Shown in pieces: positions 9,681-27,306 of a DNA stretch of 64,000 nucleotides. The notes beneath the pieces were generated by a model, which saw only the letters and a program-made list of their open reading frames with translations, was not told the origin of the DNA and did not search any database. The DNA is from Streptosporangium sp. NBC_01755. GTDB lineage: Bacteria > Actinomycetota > Actinomycetes > Streptosporangiales > Streptosporangiaceae. The stretch is taken from the NCBI RefSeq assembly GCF_035917995.1, contig NZ_CP109131.1:6758001-6822000 (forward strand), read 5' to 3'. Position 1 is the stretch's first letter; each line of letters opens with the position of its first letter. The position numbers and the translations under genes were made by a program.

Positions 9681-9712
9681 TGCGGCCCGCAGCGATGACG
9701 CTGCGGGCCGCA
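9681..9712 (+). terminator. Intrinsic terminator of the infC-rpmI-rplT operon
   Basis: A perfect 14-bp stem: TGCGGCCCGCAGCG (9681-9694) pairs with CGCTGCGGGCCGCA (9699-9712) around the loop ATGA, followed by a T-containing tail (TTCGCATTCTT). It lies 18 bases after the rplT stop. Confidence 0.85.
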
Positions 9713-9734
9713 TTCGCATTCTTGGGGGACGGGC

Positions 9735-10550
9735 ATGGCCGGGTCTGAGCTGACCAACATCAAGTCACCGCGGGTCAAGGCCGCGCGGCGGCTGACCAAG
9801 CGGGCCTTCAGAGACCGCGACCGTTCCTTCCTGGCGGAGGGGCCACAGGCGGTCCGTGAGGCGCTGGCGCTGGACGGCGTCGTGGTGGAGCTGTTCGCCA
9901 CGGCCGAGGCCGAGTCGCGCCACGCCGACATCGTCGCCGCCGCCGTCGCCGTGGGGGTGCCCCTCTTCCGGGCCAGCGGCGAGGTCATGGCCGAGCTGGC
10001 CCAGACCGTCACCCCCCAGGGGCTGCTGGCCGTGTGCCGCTTCGTGCACGTGCCCCTGGACGCCTCCGTCACCTCCGGCACCAGGCTGGTGGCCGTGCTC
10101 GCCCACGTCCGTGACCCGGGCAACGCGGGCACGGTGCTGCGTACCGCCGACGCCGCCGGTGCAGACTCGGTGGTCTTCACCGATGCCTCGGTCGATCCCT
10201 ACAACGGCAAGTGCGTGCGGGCCAGCGCGGGCAGCCTGTTCCATCTCCCGGTCACCACGGGTGTCCATGTGACTCGGGTCGTGGAACATCTGAAGGGTTC
10301 CGGTCTGCGGGTGCTCGCCGCCGATGGCGCGGGCAAGCAGACCCTGGACGACGTGGATCTGTCCGGCCCGACGGCCTGGATCTTCGGCAACGAGGCATGG
10401 GGGCTTCCGGAGGAGATCCTGACTCTGGCCGACGACGTCGTCCGGGTTCCGATCTACGGGCGGGCCGAGAGTCTGAACCTCGCGACCGCCGCCGCGGTCT
10501 GTCTGTACGCATCTGCCCGGTCTCAGCGCATCGGTCCCGGCGCCAGGTGA
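9735..10550 (+). CDS. TrmH/SpoU-family RNA 2'-O-ribose methyltransferase
   Basis: SAM-dependent ribose methyltransferase of the SPOUT superfamily, probably acting on 23S rRNA. The 271-residue product has an N-terminal RNA-binding domain (starting with SPRVKAARRL and FLAEGPQAVREAL) and the three SpoU motifs: HVRDPGNAGTVLRTADAAG (about residue 119), WIFGNEAWGLPEE, and the knotted VPIYGRAESLNLATAAAVC. It follows rplT, the position of tsnR/Rv1644-type genes. Members include RlmB and thiostrepton-resistance methyltransferases, and the target nucleotide cannot be told from sequence alone. Confidence 0.9.
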   Translation: MAGSELTNIKSPRVKAARRLTKRAFRDRDRSFLAEGPQAVREALALDGVVVELFATAEAESRHADIVAAAVAVGVPLFRASGEVMAELAQTVTPQGLLAVCRFVHVPLDASVTSGTRLVAVLAHVRDPGNAGTVLRTADAAGADSVVFTDASVDPYNGKCVRASAGSLFHLPVTTGVHVTRVVEHLKGSGLRVLAADGAGKQTLDDVDLSGPTAWIFGNEAWGLPEEILTLADDVVRVPIYGRAESLNLATAAAVCLYASARSQRIGPGAR

Positions 10551-10627
10551 CGCCCCCCGCCCCGAGGCTGCCGTACGACGCGGGAAACCCGCTATTGTCG
10601 GCGATGTAGCGTCGAGGAGGCGGGGTC

Positions 10628-12880
<2,253 letters not shown>

Positions 12881-12881
<1 letters not shown>

Positions 12882-15409
12882 TGAAGGTCCCGCTTTCATG
12901 GCTGCGGGAGTACGTCGATCTCCCCGCCGTCACGGCGCACGAGATCGCCGAGAAGCTCACCGCGGCCGGGCTCAAGCTCGAGTCCGTCATCTCCTACGGC
13001 CACGACATCAAGAACGTCGTCGTGGGCGAGGTGCTCTCCATCGAGACCCTGGAGGGTTTCAAGAAGCCCATCCGCCACTGCCAGGTCGAGGTGGGGGAGG
13101 CCGCGCCTCGCGAGATCGTCTGCGGCGCGACCAACTTCGAGGCCGGCGACCGCGTCCCGGTCGCGCTGCCCGGCGCCGTGCTGCCCGGCGGGTTCGAGAT
13201 CGCCTCCCGCAAGACCTACGGACGCCTGTCGGACGGCATGATCTGCTCGGAGGCGGAGCTCGGCGTGGCCGACTCCTCACCCGGCATCCTCGTGCTGCCC
13301 GGTGACACCCCGATCGGCGCCGACGTGGTCGAGCTGCTCGGCCTGCGCGACGACGTGATCGAGCTTGAGATCACCCCGGACATCGGCTACGCGCTCTCCA
13401 TCCGGGGCGTGGCCCGCGAGGCCGCCACCGCCTTCGACTCGGCGTTCATCGACCCGGCGGACGTCTCCCCGCCCACCGCGTCCGGTCCCGCCTACCCGGC
13501 CTCGATCGCCGACGCGTCGGCCTGTGACCGCTTCGTGCTCCGCGAGATCCGCGGGTTCGACCCGTCGGCGAGCAGCCCGCTGTGGCTGCGCGCTCGGCTC
13601 ACCCGGGCCGGTATGCGCCCGGTCTCGCTGGCCGTCGACGTCACCAACTACGTCATGCTGGAGCTCGGCCAGCCGCTGCACGCCTTCGACGCCGCCAGGC
13701 TGACCGGCGAGATCGTGGTGCGCAGGGCCGAGCCCGGAGAGACGCTGGAGACCCTCGACCACGTGGTCCGCAAGCTCCACCCGGACGACATCCTGATCAC
13801 CGACGGGTCGGGCGTGATCTCGATGGCCGGCACCATGGGCGGCCTGCACACCGAGATCTCCGATGCCTCCACCGACATCGTGATCGAGGCCGCCCACTTC
13901 TCCGCCAGCGGCATCGCGCGCATGTCGCGCCGGCACAACCTGGTCAGCGAGGCGTCCAAGCGCTTCGAGCGGGGCGTCGACCGGGAGCTTCCGCTGCAGG
14001 CCTCCTGGCGTGCGGCCCAGCTGCTGGCCGAGCTCGGCGGCGGCACGATCCAGCCGGGCGTCACCCACGCCGAGGTGGGGGGCGAGCCGGTCCGGGTCGC
14101 CATCCCGAGCGGTTACCCCGGCCGCGTCGCGGGCACCGCCTACGACCGGGAGACGGTGATCCGCCGCCTGGAGCAGGTCGGCTGCGCGGTCGAGAGCTTC
14201 GTCACCGAGACCGGCGGCACCGCCGCCGACGAGATCACCGCGAAGCTCGCGGTCACCGGTGACGACATGCTGATGGTCACTCCACCCTCGTGGCGGCCTG
14301 ACCTGACCGATCCGAACGACCTCGCCGAGGAGGTCATCCGGCTGGAGGGCTACGAGAACCTGCCCTCGATCCTCCCCGCCGCCCCCGCGGGTGCCGGTCT
14401 CACCGAGAGCCAGCGCCTGCGCCGCCGGGTCGGCCGCTCACTGGCCGCCGCCGGCTACGTCGAGATCCTCTCCTACCCGTTCAACGGGGAGCGCGACTTC
14501 GACAACCTGCAGCTGCACGCCGACGACGCGCGCCGCCTGGCCGTACGGCTGGCCAATCCGCTCAGCGAGGACGAGCCGCTGATGCGGACCACCCTGCTGC
14601 CCGGCCTGCTCAGGACGCTGGTCCGCAACGTGGGCCGGGGTTTCGGCGACGTGGCGCTGTTCGAGACGGGCCTGGTCTACCGGCCTTCGCCGGACGCGCC
14701 CGCCGTCGCCCCCGTGCTGGGCGTCGGCCGCAGGCCGAGCCCGGAGGAGCTCGCCTCGATCGAGGCCGCGCTGCCGGCCCAGCCGCTGCGGGTCGGGGTC
14801 GTGCTGGCCGGGGAGTTCGAGCCGTCCGGCTGGTGGGGCAGGGGCAGGGGAGCCGACTGGGCGGATGCCGTCGAGGCGGCCCGGGTGGTGGCCGCCGAGG
14901 CCGGCGTCACCCTCGATGTCCGCGCGGACCGGCACGAGCCCTGGCACCCGGGCCGCTGCGCCGCGCTGTACGCCGGTGACGTGCTCGTCGGTCACGCCGG
15001 CGAGCTGCACCCCCGTGTGGTCGAGGCGTACGGCCTGCCCCCGCGCACCTGCGCGATGGAGCTGGAGCTGACCAGGCTGGAGGGGCTGCCGGTCGGCCGG
15101 CCGCAGGCACCGGTGATCTCCGGCTACCCCGTCGCGAGCCAGGACGTCGCGCTCATCGTCGACGCGGTGACCCCGGTGGCCCCGGTGGAGGCGGCGCTGC
15201 GTGAGGGCGCGGGCGCGCTGCTGGAGTCGATCCGGCTGTTCGACGTCTACACCGGCGCCCAGGTCGGTGAGGGCAGGAAGTCCCTCGCCTACTCCCTGCG
15301 TTTCCGGGCTGCCGACAGGACGCTAACGGTGGAGGAGACCACCGCGGCCCGTGACGCGGCCGTGGCCCTGGCCGCCGAGCGCACCGGGGCGCAGTTGCGC
15401 GGCGTCTGA
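12881..15409 (+). CDS. pheT: Phenylalanyl-tRNA synthetase beta subunit
   Basis: An 842-residue partner of PheS that binds tRNA and carries the editing site. It opens [15 protein letters not shown], then the EMAP/tRNA-binding domain (residues about 40-150), the B3/B4 editing domain (around [22 protein letters not shown], given here only as a landmark region near residue 240), the B5 domain, a degenerate class II core, and a C-terminal ferredoxin-fold anticodon-binding domain ([12 protein letters not shown]). The start codon overlaps the pheS stop. A strong terminator follows. Confidence 0.97.
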
Positions 15410-15421
15410 CCGCTCCACGAA

Positions 15422-15457
15422 GGGGGCTCGGGGCATGCCCCGAGCCCCCCTTTTTTT
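15422..15457 (+). terminator. Intrinsic terminator of pheST
   Basis: A 28-base perfect palindrome at 15422-15449 (GGGGGCTCGGGGC on the left arm) is followed by seven T residues. It starts 13 bases after the pheT stop. This is the clearest rho-independent terminator in the window. Confidence 0.95.
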
Positions 15458-15476
15458 CACAGCGCGTTACCGCGCC

Positions 15477-15509
15477 TCAAGCCCCCTCCTTCAGGAGGGG
15501 GTCGTTGAC
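15477..15509. repeat. IS200/IS605-like terminal hairpin (solo relic)
   Basis: CCCCCTCCT (15482-15490) pairs with AGGAGGGGG (15493-15501) around a two-base loop. It is preceded by CTCAAG and followed by TCGTTGAC. A GC-rich hairpin with a TTCA-type apex flanked by TCAAG and GTTGAC is the usual look of the right end of IS200/IS605 elements in actinomycetes. No TnpA or TnpB frame is nearby, so this would be a solo end or a REP-like relic. After it an open frame ends FVLRGTT and stops at 15570, possibly the tail of a lost gene. Confidence 0.45.
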
Positions 15510-15606
15510 TGCTTTCGTGGTCCGTGACCTCGGCTCCGGACGGACCTTCGTCCTGCGGGGCACCACCTGACCGATCCCCGCCATGGCAGGATCCGCGAGA
15601 AAGGGC

Positions 15607-16212
15607 TTAGAGCCGGTCGATCTCCGTCAGATCGATGTCGATGTCGAAGGGGGCCGAGATCTTGAGCCGGTCGTGGTGGATGCCGGTGAGAACGTAGGAC
15701 CGGGCGAGCGGGTCGAGCTCGTAGACGTAGATCGCGGGCCTTCCCGACTGGTTCTCGACCAGCCAGAAGTGTGCGATGCCCGCCTCGGCGTACAGCGTCG
15801 GTTTGCGGTCGCGGTCGCGCCGCTCGGAGTCCGGCGAGATGACCTCCACGGCCAGCACGACGTCCTCCGCCCGGTAGAAGGTCTGTTCCGGGCTGTGCTC
15901 GGCGGAGGCGTGGATGACGCTCACGTCTGGTTCGGGCCGTTGCTGCCTGCCCAGCACGACGCTCATCTCCCGGCGCGCACGGAGATCGGCGGGCGCGGCG
16001 TGACGGAGGGCGCCGACCAGTAGATCCACCGCTCGCATGTGAAAAGAAGCCTGAGGACTCACGAAGACCAGGCTTCCATCTATTAACTCTGTGTGTGTAG
16101 GTAATTGCGGAATGCGATCGAGATCCTCGGCGGTGAACCCCTCCGGCGGGGGGAACACCCAGTCGGGCAGCGAGGACTCCGTCATCTCGGGGCTCCGTAC
16201 GTCGACCGTCAT
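15607..16212 (-). CDS. Uma2-family (DUF820) restriction endonuclease-fold protein
   Basis: A 201-residue protein with the Uma2 layout: an N-terminal LPTHTELIDGSLVFVSPQASFH, then EPDVSVI (first acidic residue), a VVLAVEVISPDSERRDRDRK core giving the D...ExK nuclease signature, and YAEAGIAHFWLVE. The family is abundant in actinomycetes and cyanobacteria and has a PD-(D/E)xK fold, but its biological role is unknown. The start at 16212 (MTVDVRSPEM) has GAGG a few bases upstream. A longer start at 16239 adds a Cys-rich stretch lacking family support. It is a lone gene in the accessory patch between pheT and argC. Confidence 0.85.
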   Translation of the reverse strand: MTVDVRSPEMTESSLPDWVFPPPEGFTAEDLDRIPQLPTHTELIDGSLVFVSPQASFHMRAVDLLVGALRHAAPADLRARREMSVVLGRQQRPEPDVSVIHASAEHSPEQTFYRAEDVVLAVEVISPDSERRDRDRKPTLYAEAGIAHFWLVENQSGRPAIYVYELDPLARSYVLTGIHHDRLKISAPFDIDIDLTEIDRL

Positions 16213-16263
16213 GACCTCACAGTAGCAACAGGATTCCATTCTGTGAGGGTGGTTGCGGGTGCC

Positions 16264-17574
16264 TTATTCCTGGACGGGAGTGACTTTCTCGCGGTGGGCG
16301 CGTTCTCTGAGCGCGTGCTCGTCGGTGCGGGCGTCGTAGTCGCGGAACCTCGGTAGCAGCGCGGTCATCGCGGCCACCGCGCCGACGCAGAGCAGACCGC
16401 CCGCGCCCAGGGAGAAGCGGGTCCCGCCGAGCTGGGCCATCAGGCCGGCTCTGGCGTTGCCGAGCATCGGGCCGCTGGTGTAGGAGAGCAGTTCGATGCC
16501 CGCCAGGCGGCCGCGGAGCTCGTCGGGGATGGTCTGGTTCCAGATGGTCTCGCGGAAGATGCCGCTGATCATGTCGGCGGCCCCGGCCACGGCCAGGAAG
16601 GCGAAGATGCCCCAGACGCTGGGCATGAGCGCCGCCAGTGCCACCGCCACGCCCCACACGGCCGCCGCGACGATCACGCCGAGGCCGTGGCGGTGCACGT
16701 GCCTGGTCCAGCCGGAGGTGACCGAGGCGATCAGCGAGCCGACGGCCGAGGCGGAGAAGAAGAGCCCCAGGGCCTCGGGTACGCCGAATTCGTCGGCGAG
16801 GAACGGGTACAGCGCGGTGGAGAAGGCGAAGACCATCGCGGCGACGTCGACCAGGTAGGTGCCCATCAGGTCGGGGCGGCCCACGGCGTAGCGGACCCCG
16901 TCGACCAGTGACCTGATCGAGGCCGCGGGAGCGTTCTCCGGCTGCGGCCGGGTCCGCACCATCCGCAGCAGGACCAGGGAGACCAGGAAGGTCGCCACGT
17001 TGACGCCGTACGTGACGGCGACGCCGAACCAGGCCGCGATCAGGCCGCTGAGGCTCGGGGCGACGATGGCGCCCAGGTTCCACCTGAAGCCGCTGAGCGC
17101 GGCGGCCGCGGCCAGCTGGTCGTGCCTGACCACGCGTGGCATCAGCGCCTCCAGGCTGGGCCGCTGCAGGCTGCCCAGCCCGGCCGAGAGCGCGCCGACC
17201 ACGTACAGCACCCAGACCTGTGGCTTCGGCAGCAGTGCGTTGACGGTCAGGATCAGGGCCGTGAGGCAGAGTCCCACCTCGGTGTAAAGGATGATCTTGC
17301 GCCGGTCGAGTGCGTCGGCGATCGCACCGCCCCAGAGCCCGCACACCACCATCGGGACGAACTCGGCCACGCTGACCAGGCCGACCGCCAGGTAGGAGCC
17401 GGTGAGCTCCTTCATTTGCAGCGGGACCGCGACCAGTGTCAGGAAGGTGCCGAACATTGTGACGACGCCGGAGCCGAAGAGCAGTCGGAAGTCGCGGGAG
17501 TCGCGGAGTGGGCTGAGATCCATCGCCAGGTGGCGGAGCAGGGTTCTGGCGGACCGATCGGCGTTCTCTGGCAC
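16264..17574 (-). CDS. MFS transporter (EntS-like drug or siderophore exporter family)
   Basis: A 436-residue polytopic membrane protein with about twelve hydrophobic helices. The MFS motif A appears as GGAIADALDRRK between helices 2 and 3, and the central loop is basic and Gln-rich (RTRPQPENAPA). The overall pattern resembles the EntS/MFS_3 group of multidrug or siderophore efflux proteins, and the substrate cannot be deduced. The ATG at 17574 opens MPENADRS. Met18 (17523, MDLSPLRDSRDFR) is an equally good start because homologues begin there. It has no regulator or partner gene beside it. Confidence 0.85.
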   Translation of the reverse strand: MPENADRSARTLLRHLAMDLSPLRDSRDFRLLFGSGVVTMFGTFLTLVAVPLQMKELTGSYLAVGLVSVAEFVPMVVCGLWGGAIADALDRRKIILYTEVGLCLTALILTVNALLPKPQVWVLYVVGALSAGLGSLQRPSLEALMPRVVRHDQLAAAAALSGFRWNLGAIVAPSLSGLIAAWFGVAVTYGVNVATFLVSLVLLRMVRTRPQPENAPAASIRSLVDGVRYAVGRPDLMGTYLVDVAAMVFAFSTALYPFLADEFGVPEALGLFFSASAVGSLIASVTSGWTRHVHRHGLGVIVAAAVWGVAVALAALMPSVWGIFAFLAVAGAADMISGIFRETIWNQTIPDELRGRLAGIELLSYTSGPMLGNARAGLMAQLGGTRFSLGAGGLLCVGAVAAMTALLPRFRDYDARTDEHALRERAHREKVTPVQE

Positions 17575-17655
17575 GAACAGGTAGTTTCGGTGGTGACCTG
17601 CACGGAAGGCAACTCATTTTCCGGCAGGTCACCGCCGGGGCGGGCGCGGCGGGCG

Positions 17656-17841
17656 TCAGGAGCCCAGGACCTCCCTGCGCAGGTGGGTTTTGAGGATCTT
17701 GCCACCGGGGTTGCGAGGAAGTGTCGCGGGGGCGTGCTTCCAGGTTTTGACGGTCCCGCCGTGGCCGGAGACATCGTCCATCTCGAAAAGCTGTCCGGGG
17801 CCGGTGAGCCGGGCCTGGACCTGGTCATGGGTGACAGTCAT
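17656..17841 (-). pseudogene. Acyl-CoA synthetase with its core deleted in frame
   Basis: This 61-residue frame joins two ends of an adenylate-forming acyl-CoA ligase. Its N-terminus (RLTGPGQLFEM, then TWKHAPATL) resembles the first 40 residues of actinobacterial class I adenylate-forming enzymes, and its C-terminus (PRNPGGKILKTHLRREV) is the A10 motif holding the catalytic Lys. The roughly 450 residues that should lie between, with the AMP-binding core, are absent, and the junction (ATL-PRN) stays in frame. The start ATG at 17841 still has GGGAG nine bases upstream. It cannot make an active ligase. Confidence 0.72.
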
Positions 17842-18027
17842 ACGTTCGCACTCCCGAAGGGGGGAAGGACCGGAGAACGCCACGATACTGACCAGTAGGT
17901 ATGTGTAACAGTGCCGAAATGCCGACGATTGCCTCGTGCCCGCTATCGCGAGCCGAAAAGCATGATTTTTGCGACTTTCCTGCTGCTCTGAGGCATTTCA
18001 GAGTCCGGTAACCCTCACATAACCGGC

Positions 18028-18056
18028 TTGCATGACAATCCCTGGAGATGCATAAT
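18028..18056 (+). promoter_or_regulatory. Predicted promoter of the arg operon
   Basis: TTGCAT (18028-18033) and CATAAT (18051-18056) are separated by 17 bases, a good sigma-70-type pair 60 bases before argC. TGCAT-containing half-sites here and near 18085-18097 (TATGAACATGCA) could be ARG boxes for the ArgR encoded in the same operon. The operator call is inference. Confidence 0.6.
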
Positions 18057-18075
18057 CTCTCTAGCAAGAGCATGA

Positions 18076-20284
<2,209 letters not shown>

Positions 20285-20288
<4 letters not shown>

Positions 20289-21210
20289 GGCAGGCCGAGG
20301 CACTGGCGAAGGCCACCACGCTGATCGAGGCGCTGCCCTGGCTCGCCAGCTTCCACGGTGCGACCGTCGTCATCAAGTACGGCGGCAACGCGATGACCGA
20401 GGAGCACCTGCGCGAGAAGTTCGCCGCCGACGTCGTCTTCCTGCGCTACGCCGGGCTCAGGCCGGTGATCGTGCACGGGGGAGGCCCGCAGATCAACGCG
20501 CACCTCGACCTGCTCGGCATCGAGTCCACCTTCACCGCAGGGCTCAGGGTCACCACCCCCGAGGCCATGCGGGTCGTCAGGATGGTCCTCGTCGGCCAGG
20601 TCAACCGCGACGTGGTCGGCCTGATCAACAGGCACGGGCCGTTCGCCATCGGCATGTCCGGCGAGGACGCCCACCTGTTCACCGCCGTACGCAAGCACGC
20701 CGTCGTCGACGGCGCCAACGTCGACATCGGCCAGGTCGGCGACATCGTCAACGTCGAGGCCGGAGCCGTGCGGGCGCTGCTGGAGGACGGGCGGATCCCG
20801 GTGATCTCCTCGGTCGCGCGCAGTGACGACGGCACCGTCTACAACGTCAACGCCGACACCGCCGCCGCCGCGCTCGCCGTGGCGCTCCAGGCGTCCAAGC
20901 TGATCGTCCTGACCGACGTCGAGGGCCTGTACCGCGACTGGCGTCCCGACGCCGTTGAGAACGAGGTCATCGACGAGCTGTCCGCCACCGAGCTGGAGAG
21001 GCTCCTGCCGACCCTGTCCAGCGGCATGATCCCCAAGATGGGGGCGTGTCTGACCGCCGTGCAGGGGGGCGTGCCGCAGGCCCACGTGCTCGACGGCAGG
21101 GTGCCCCACTCGGTGCTGCTGGAGATCTTCACAGACAAGGGCATAGGAACCATGGTGCTGCCGGACGCCCCCGTGGCGGCGGTCACCGCCCAGCCGAAGG
21201 GGAGCGACAC

Positions 21211-21214
<4 letters not shown>
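20285..21214 (+). CDS. argB: Acetylglutamate kinase
   Basis: Phosphorylates N-acetylglutamate, normally the arginine-feedback-controlled step. The 309-residue product has VIKYGGNAM and [11 protein letters not shown] for phosphate binding, [12 protein letters not shown] for substrate, and a C-terminal [14 protein letters not shown] segment. The N-terminal helix ([17 protein letters not shown]) is of the kind found in arginine-sensitive hexameric kinases. ATG 20285 overlaps the argJ stop and the end overlaps the argD GTG. Confidence 0.97.
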
Positions 21215-23894
<2,680 letters not shown>

Positions 23895-23895
<1 letters not shown>

Positions 23896-23910
23896 CCCGC
23901 TCAGGCGGGC
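23895..23910 (+). terminator. Short hairpin between argR and argG
   Basis: GCCCGC and GCGGGC form a six-bp stem with a TCAG loop right at the argR stop. There is no T-run, so termination is likely partial at most. argG may have its own promoter in the 70-base gap. Confidence 0.35.
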
Positions 23911-23964
23911 GACGCCGGCACCATCTGAGACTTGTGACGAACGAATACCTTGGAGAGATCAATT

Positions 23965-25173
23965 ATGACTGACCGGGTCGTACTCGCCTTCTCCGGCGGC
24001 CTCGACACCTCCGTGGCCATCCCCTTCCTCGCCGAGAAGACCGGCGCCGAGGTGATCGCGGTCGCCGTCGACGTCGGCCAGGGCGGCGAGGACATGGAGA
24101 TCATCCGCAAGCGCGCCATCGACTGCGGCGCCGTGGAGTCCGTCGTCGTGGACGCCCGCGAGGAGTTCGCCACCGACTTCTGCGTGCCCGCCCTGCAGGC
24201 CAACGCCCTCTACATGGACCGCTACCCGCTGGTCTCCGCCCTGTCGCGGCCGCTGATCGTCAAGCACCTGGCCGCCGCGGCCAAGGAGTTCGGCGGCACC
24301 CACGTCTCGCACGGCTGCACCGGCAAGGGCAACGACCAGGTCCGGTTCGAGGCCGGTCTGGCCGCGCTCTACCCCGAGCTCAAGGTCATCGCTCCGGCCC
24401 GCGACTACGCGTGGACCCGGGACAAGGCGATCGCCTACGCCGAGGAGAAGAACCTGCCGATCGAGACCACCAAGAAGAACCCCTACTCGATCGACCAGAA
24501 CATCTGGGGCCGGGCCGTCGAGACGGGCTTCCTCGAGGACATCTGGAACGGCCCCATCGAGGACGTCTACTCCTACACCGCCGACCCCGCCCAGCCGCGC
24601 GAGGCCGACGAGGTCATCATCAGCTTCGTCAAGGGCGTCCCGGTGGCGCTGGACGGGCGGCACCTGACCCCGTTCCAGATCGTCGCCGAGCTGAACCAGC
24701 GCGCGGGCGCCCAGGGCATCGGCCGCCTCGACATGGTCGAGGACCGGCTCGTCGGTATCAAGTCCCGCGAGGTCTACGAGGCGCCGGGCGCCATCGCTCT
24801 GATCACCGCGCACATGGAACTGGAGAACGTCACGGTCGAGCGCGACCTGGCCAGGTTCAAGCGGTCGGTGGACCAGCGCTGGGGCGAGCTCGTCTACGAC
24901 GGCCTCTGGTTCTCCCCCCTCAAGAAGGCCCTGGACGTCTTCATCACCGAGGCGCAGGAGCACGTCACCGGCGAGATCCGGATGACCCTGCACGGCGGCC
25001 GGGCCACGGTCACGGGCCGGCGCTCCGAGGCGTCGCTGTACGACTTCAACCTCGCCACCTACGACACCGGCGACACCTTCGACCAGTCCCTCGCCAAGGG
25101 CTTCGTCGAGCTGTGGGGCCTTCCCTCCAAGATTGCCTCCGCCCGGGACGCCCGACTGGGCCGATTGGGCTAA
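23965..25173 (+). CDS. argG: Argininosuccinate synthase
   Basis: ATP-dependent joining of citrulline and aspartate. The 402-residue product has the PP-loop [11 protein letters not shown] at the N-terminus and [14 protein letters not shown] near residue 117. Start 23965 ([12 protein letters not shown]) has GGAGAGA six bases upstream. It sits 69 bases after argR. Confidence 0.97.
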   Translation: MTDRVVLAFSGGLDTSVAIPFLAEKTGAEVIAVAVDVGQGGEDMEIIRKRAIDCGAVESVVVDAREEFATDFCVPALQANALYMDRYPLVSALSRPLIVKHLAAAAKEFGGTHVSHGCTGKGNDQVRFEAGLAALYPELKVIAPARDYAWTRDKAIAYAEEKNLPIETTKKNPYSIDQNIWGRAVETGFLEDIWNGPIEDVYSYTADPAQPREADEVIISFVKGVPVALDGRHLTPFQIVAELNQRAGAQGIGRLDMVEDRLVGIKSREVYEAPGAIALITAHMELENVTVERDLARFKRSVDQRWGELVYDGLWFSPLKKALDVFITEAQEHVTGEIRMTLHGGRATVTGRRSEASLYDFNLATYDTGDTFDQSLAKGFVELWGLPSKIASARDARLGRLG

Positions 25174-25205
25174 GGTCGCGGATTGAATGGGGAGGGAGAA
25201 CAACG

Positions 25206-26624
25206 GTGACTGATGGTGGTAAGCCGATGCGGCTGTGGGGCGGCCGGTTCGAAGGAGGTCCGGCCGACGCGCTGACCAGGCTCTCTGTGAGCGTGCACTT
25301 CGACTGGCGGCTGGTTCCGTACGATCTGCTGGCCTCGCGCGCGCACGCCCGGGTGCTGCACCGCGCGAACCTGCTGACCGACGACGAGCTGGCTCGCATG
25401 ATCGGTGCTCTGGACGACCTGGAGCGAGCCTGCAAGGAGGGTGAATTCCGGCCGACCGTCGCCGACGAGGACGTCCACACCGCGCTGGAGCGCGGCCTGC
25501 TGGAACGCCTCGGCACGCTCGGCGGCAAGCTTCGAGCCGGCCGAAGCCGCAACGACCAGGTCGCCACCGATCTGCGGCTCTACCTCCGCGATCATGTCAG
25601 GCACATCGTGTCCCGGCTGGTGGAGCTGGAGACCGCGCTGATGAGCCAGGCCGAGGAGCACGCCGAGACGGCGGCCCCCGGCATGACCCACCTGCAGCAC
25701 GCCCAGCCGGTCTCCTTCGGCCACCAGCTCCTGGCGCACGTACACGCCTTCGCCCGCGACATCGAGCGGCTGCGCGACTGGGACAGGCGCGCGGCCGTCT
25801 CCCCGCTCGGTGCCGGGGCACTGGCCGGATCCTCCCTGCCGCTCGACCCGCAGGCCGTGGCCAGGGAGCTCGGCTTCGACTCCGCGGCGCCCAACTCGAT
25901 GGACGCGGTCGCCGACCGTGACTTCGCCGCCGAGTTCCTGTTCGACGCGGCGATGATCGGCGTGCACCTGTCCCGGCTGGGCGAGGAGATCGTCCTGTGG
26001 GCCTCGCAGGAGTTCCGCTGGATCGAGATGGACGACGCCTACTCCACCGGCTCATCGATCATGCCGCAGAAGAAGAACCCCGACGTGGCCGAGCTCGCCA
26101 GGGGCAAGAGCGGCCGTCTCATCGGCAACCTCATGTCGCTGCTGACGACGCTCAAGGGCCTGCCGCTGACCTACAACCGGGACCTGCAGGAGGACAAGGA
26201 GCCGGTGTTCGACTCCGTCGACAACCTGCTGCTCGTCCTCCCCGCCATGGCCGGGCTCGTCGCGACCATGCGCGTCAACACCGCCAAACTGGAGGCCTCG
26301 GCCCCCGACGGGTTCGCGCTGGCCACCGACCTGGCCGAGCTGCTGGTCCGCAGGGGGGTCGCCTTCCGTGAGGCCCACGAGGCGGTCGGACACCTGGTCG
26401 TCTGGTGCCAGGTCAACGACAAGGACTTCGGCGAGCTCACCGACGACGAACTGGCCAAGGTCTCGCCGCACTTCACGCCCGACTCCCGCGAGGTCCTCTC
26501 GGTGCCGGGCGCGCTGGCCGCCCGCAAGGCGCACGGCGGTACGGCGCCGGACCGGGTCCGCGACCAGCTCGTCGCGCTCCGCGAGATCGTCGACGCCCAG
26601 GCGGCCTGGGCAATTGGGAACTGA
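25206..26624 (+). CDS. argH: Argininosuccinate lyase
   Basis: Last step of arginine synthesis, releasing arginine and fumarate. The 472-residue product opens [15 protein letters not shown] and carries the superfamily signature [12 protein letters not shown] with the catalytic Ser loop (about residue 285), plus [15 protein letters not shown]. The GTG start follows GGAGGG by nine bases. The stop overlaps the ATG of the downstream DNA glycosylase gene (TGATG). Confidence 0.97.
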   Translation: MTDGGKPMRLWGGRFEGGPADALTRLSVSVHFDWRLVPYDLLASRAHARVLHRANLLTDDELARMIGALDDLERACKEGEFRPTVADEDVHTALERGLLERLGTLGGKLRAGRSRNDQVATDLRLYLRDHVRHIVSRLVELETALMSQAEEHAETAAPGMTHLQHAQPVSFGHQLLAHVHAFARDIERLRDWDRRAAVSPLGAGALAGSSLPLDPQAVARELGFDSAAPNSMDAVADRDFAAEFLFDAAMIGVHLSRLGEEIVLWASQEFRWIEMDDAYSTGSSIMPQKKNPDVAELARGKSGRLIGNLMSLLTTLKGLPLTYNRDLQEDKEPVFDSVDNLLLVLPAMAGLVATMRVNTAKLEASAPDGFALATDLAELLVRRGVAFREAHEAVGHLVVWCQVNDKDFGELTDDELAKVSPHFTPDSREVLSVPGALAARKAHGGTAPDRVRDQLVALREIVDAQAAWAIGN

Positions 26625-27274
26625 TGCCCGCTGACGAGCACGGCGGGCACTCGCTCGCCGCGCCCGCGCCGCTGGCGCGCGACTTCTTCGACCGGCCCGC
26701 TCACGAGATCGCTCCGGACCTGCTGGGACGGGTGCTCGTGCACGGGCCGGTCGCGCTGCGTCTCACCGAGGTCGAGGCGTACGGCCTGCCGGGGGAGGAT
26801 CCCGCGTCGCACACCTACCGAGGCCGGACACCGCGCAACGCGGTGATGTTCGGCCCGCCTGGCCACCTGTACGTCTATTTCACCTACGGCATGCATTTCT
26901 GTGCCAACCTCACGTGCCTTCCAGAGGGGACGGGTTCCGGGATACTGCTCAGGGCCGGAGAGGTGATCTCCGGTGTCGGGACCGCTCTGACCCGGCGGAG
27001 CGCCGGAAGCGCCCGTGCCGTCCGGGAGGTCGATCTGGCCCGAGGGCCGGCACGTCTGGCGGTGGCGCTCGGCTTCACCCTCAAGCACAACGGGCTCGAT
27101 GTCTGCGCCCCGGGATCGCTCTCCGTGACCGAGGGCGAGCCCGCCAAGGCCCCGTCCGTCCGGTCGGGGCCGCGTACCGGGGTCTCGTCGGGGAAGGAGA
27201 CGCCGTGGCGTTTCTGGATCGACGGCGATCCCACCGTCTCGCCCCATCGCCCGCACGTCCCGCGCCGCCGGTAG
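26624..27274 (+). CDS. 3-methyladenine DNA glycosylase (AAG/MPG family)
   Basis: Excises alkylated purines in base-excision repair. The 216-residue product has [15 protein letters not shown], the catalytic Glu in RLTEVEAYG (about residue 50), [10 protein letters not shown], and [12 protein letters not shown], all AAG-family landmarks. Its start overlaps the argH stop by one base, so it is translated from the arg transcript. No functional link to arginine synthesis is evident. Confidence 0.92.
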   Translation: MPADEHGGHSLAAPAPLARDFFDRPAHEIAPDLLGRVLVHGPVALRLTEVEAYGLPGEDPASHTYRGRTPRNAVMFGPPGHLYVYFTYGMHFCANLTCLPEGTGSGILLRAGEVISGVGTALTRRSAGSARAVREVDLARGPARLAVALGFTLKHNGLDVCAPGSLSVTEGEPAKAPSVRSGPRTGVSSGKETPWRFWIDGDPTVSPHRPHVPRRR

Positions 27275-27306
27275 GCCACCCGCGGATCCCTCCTCGCCTA
27301 CCGGCT

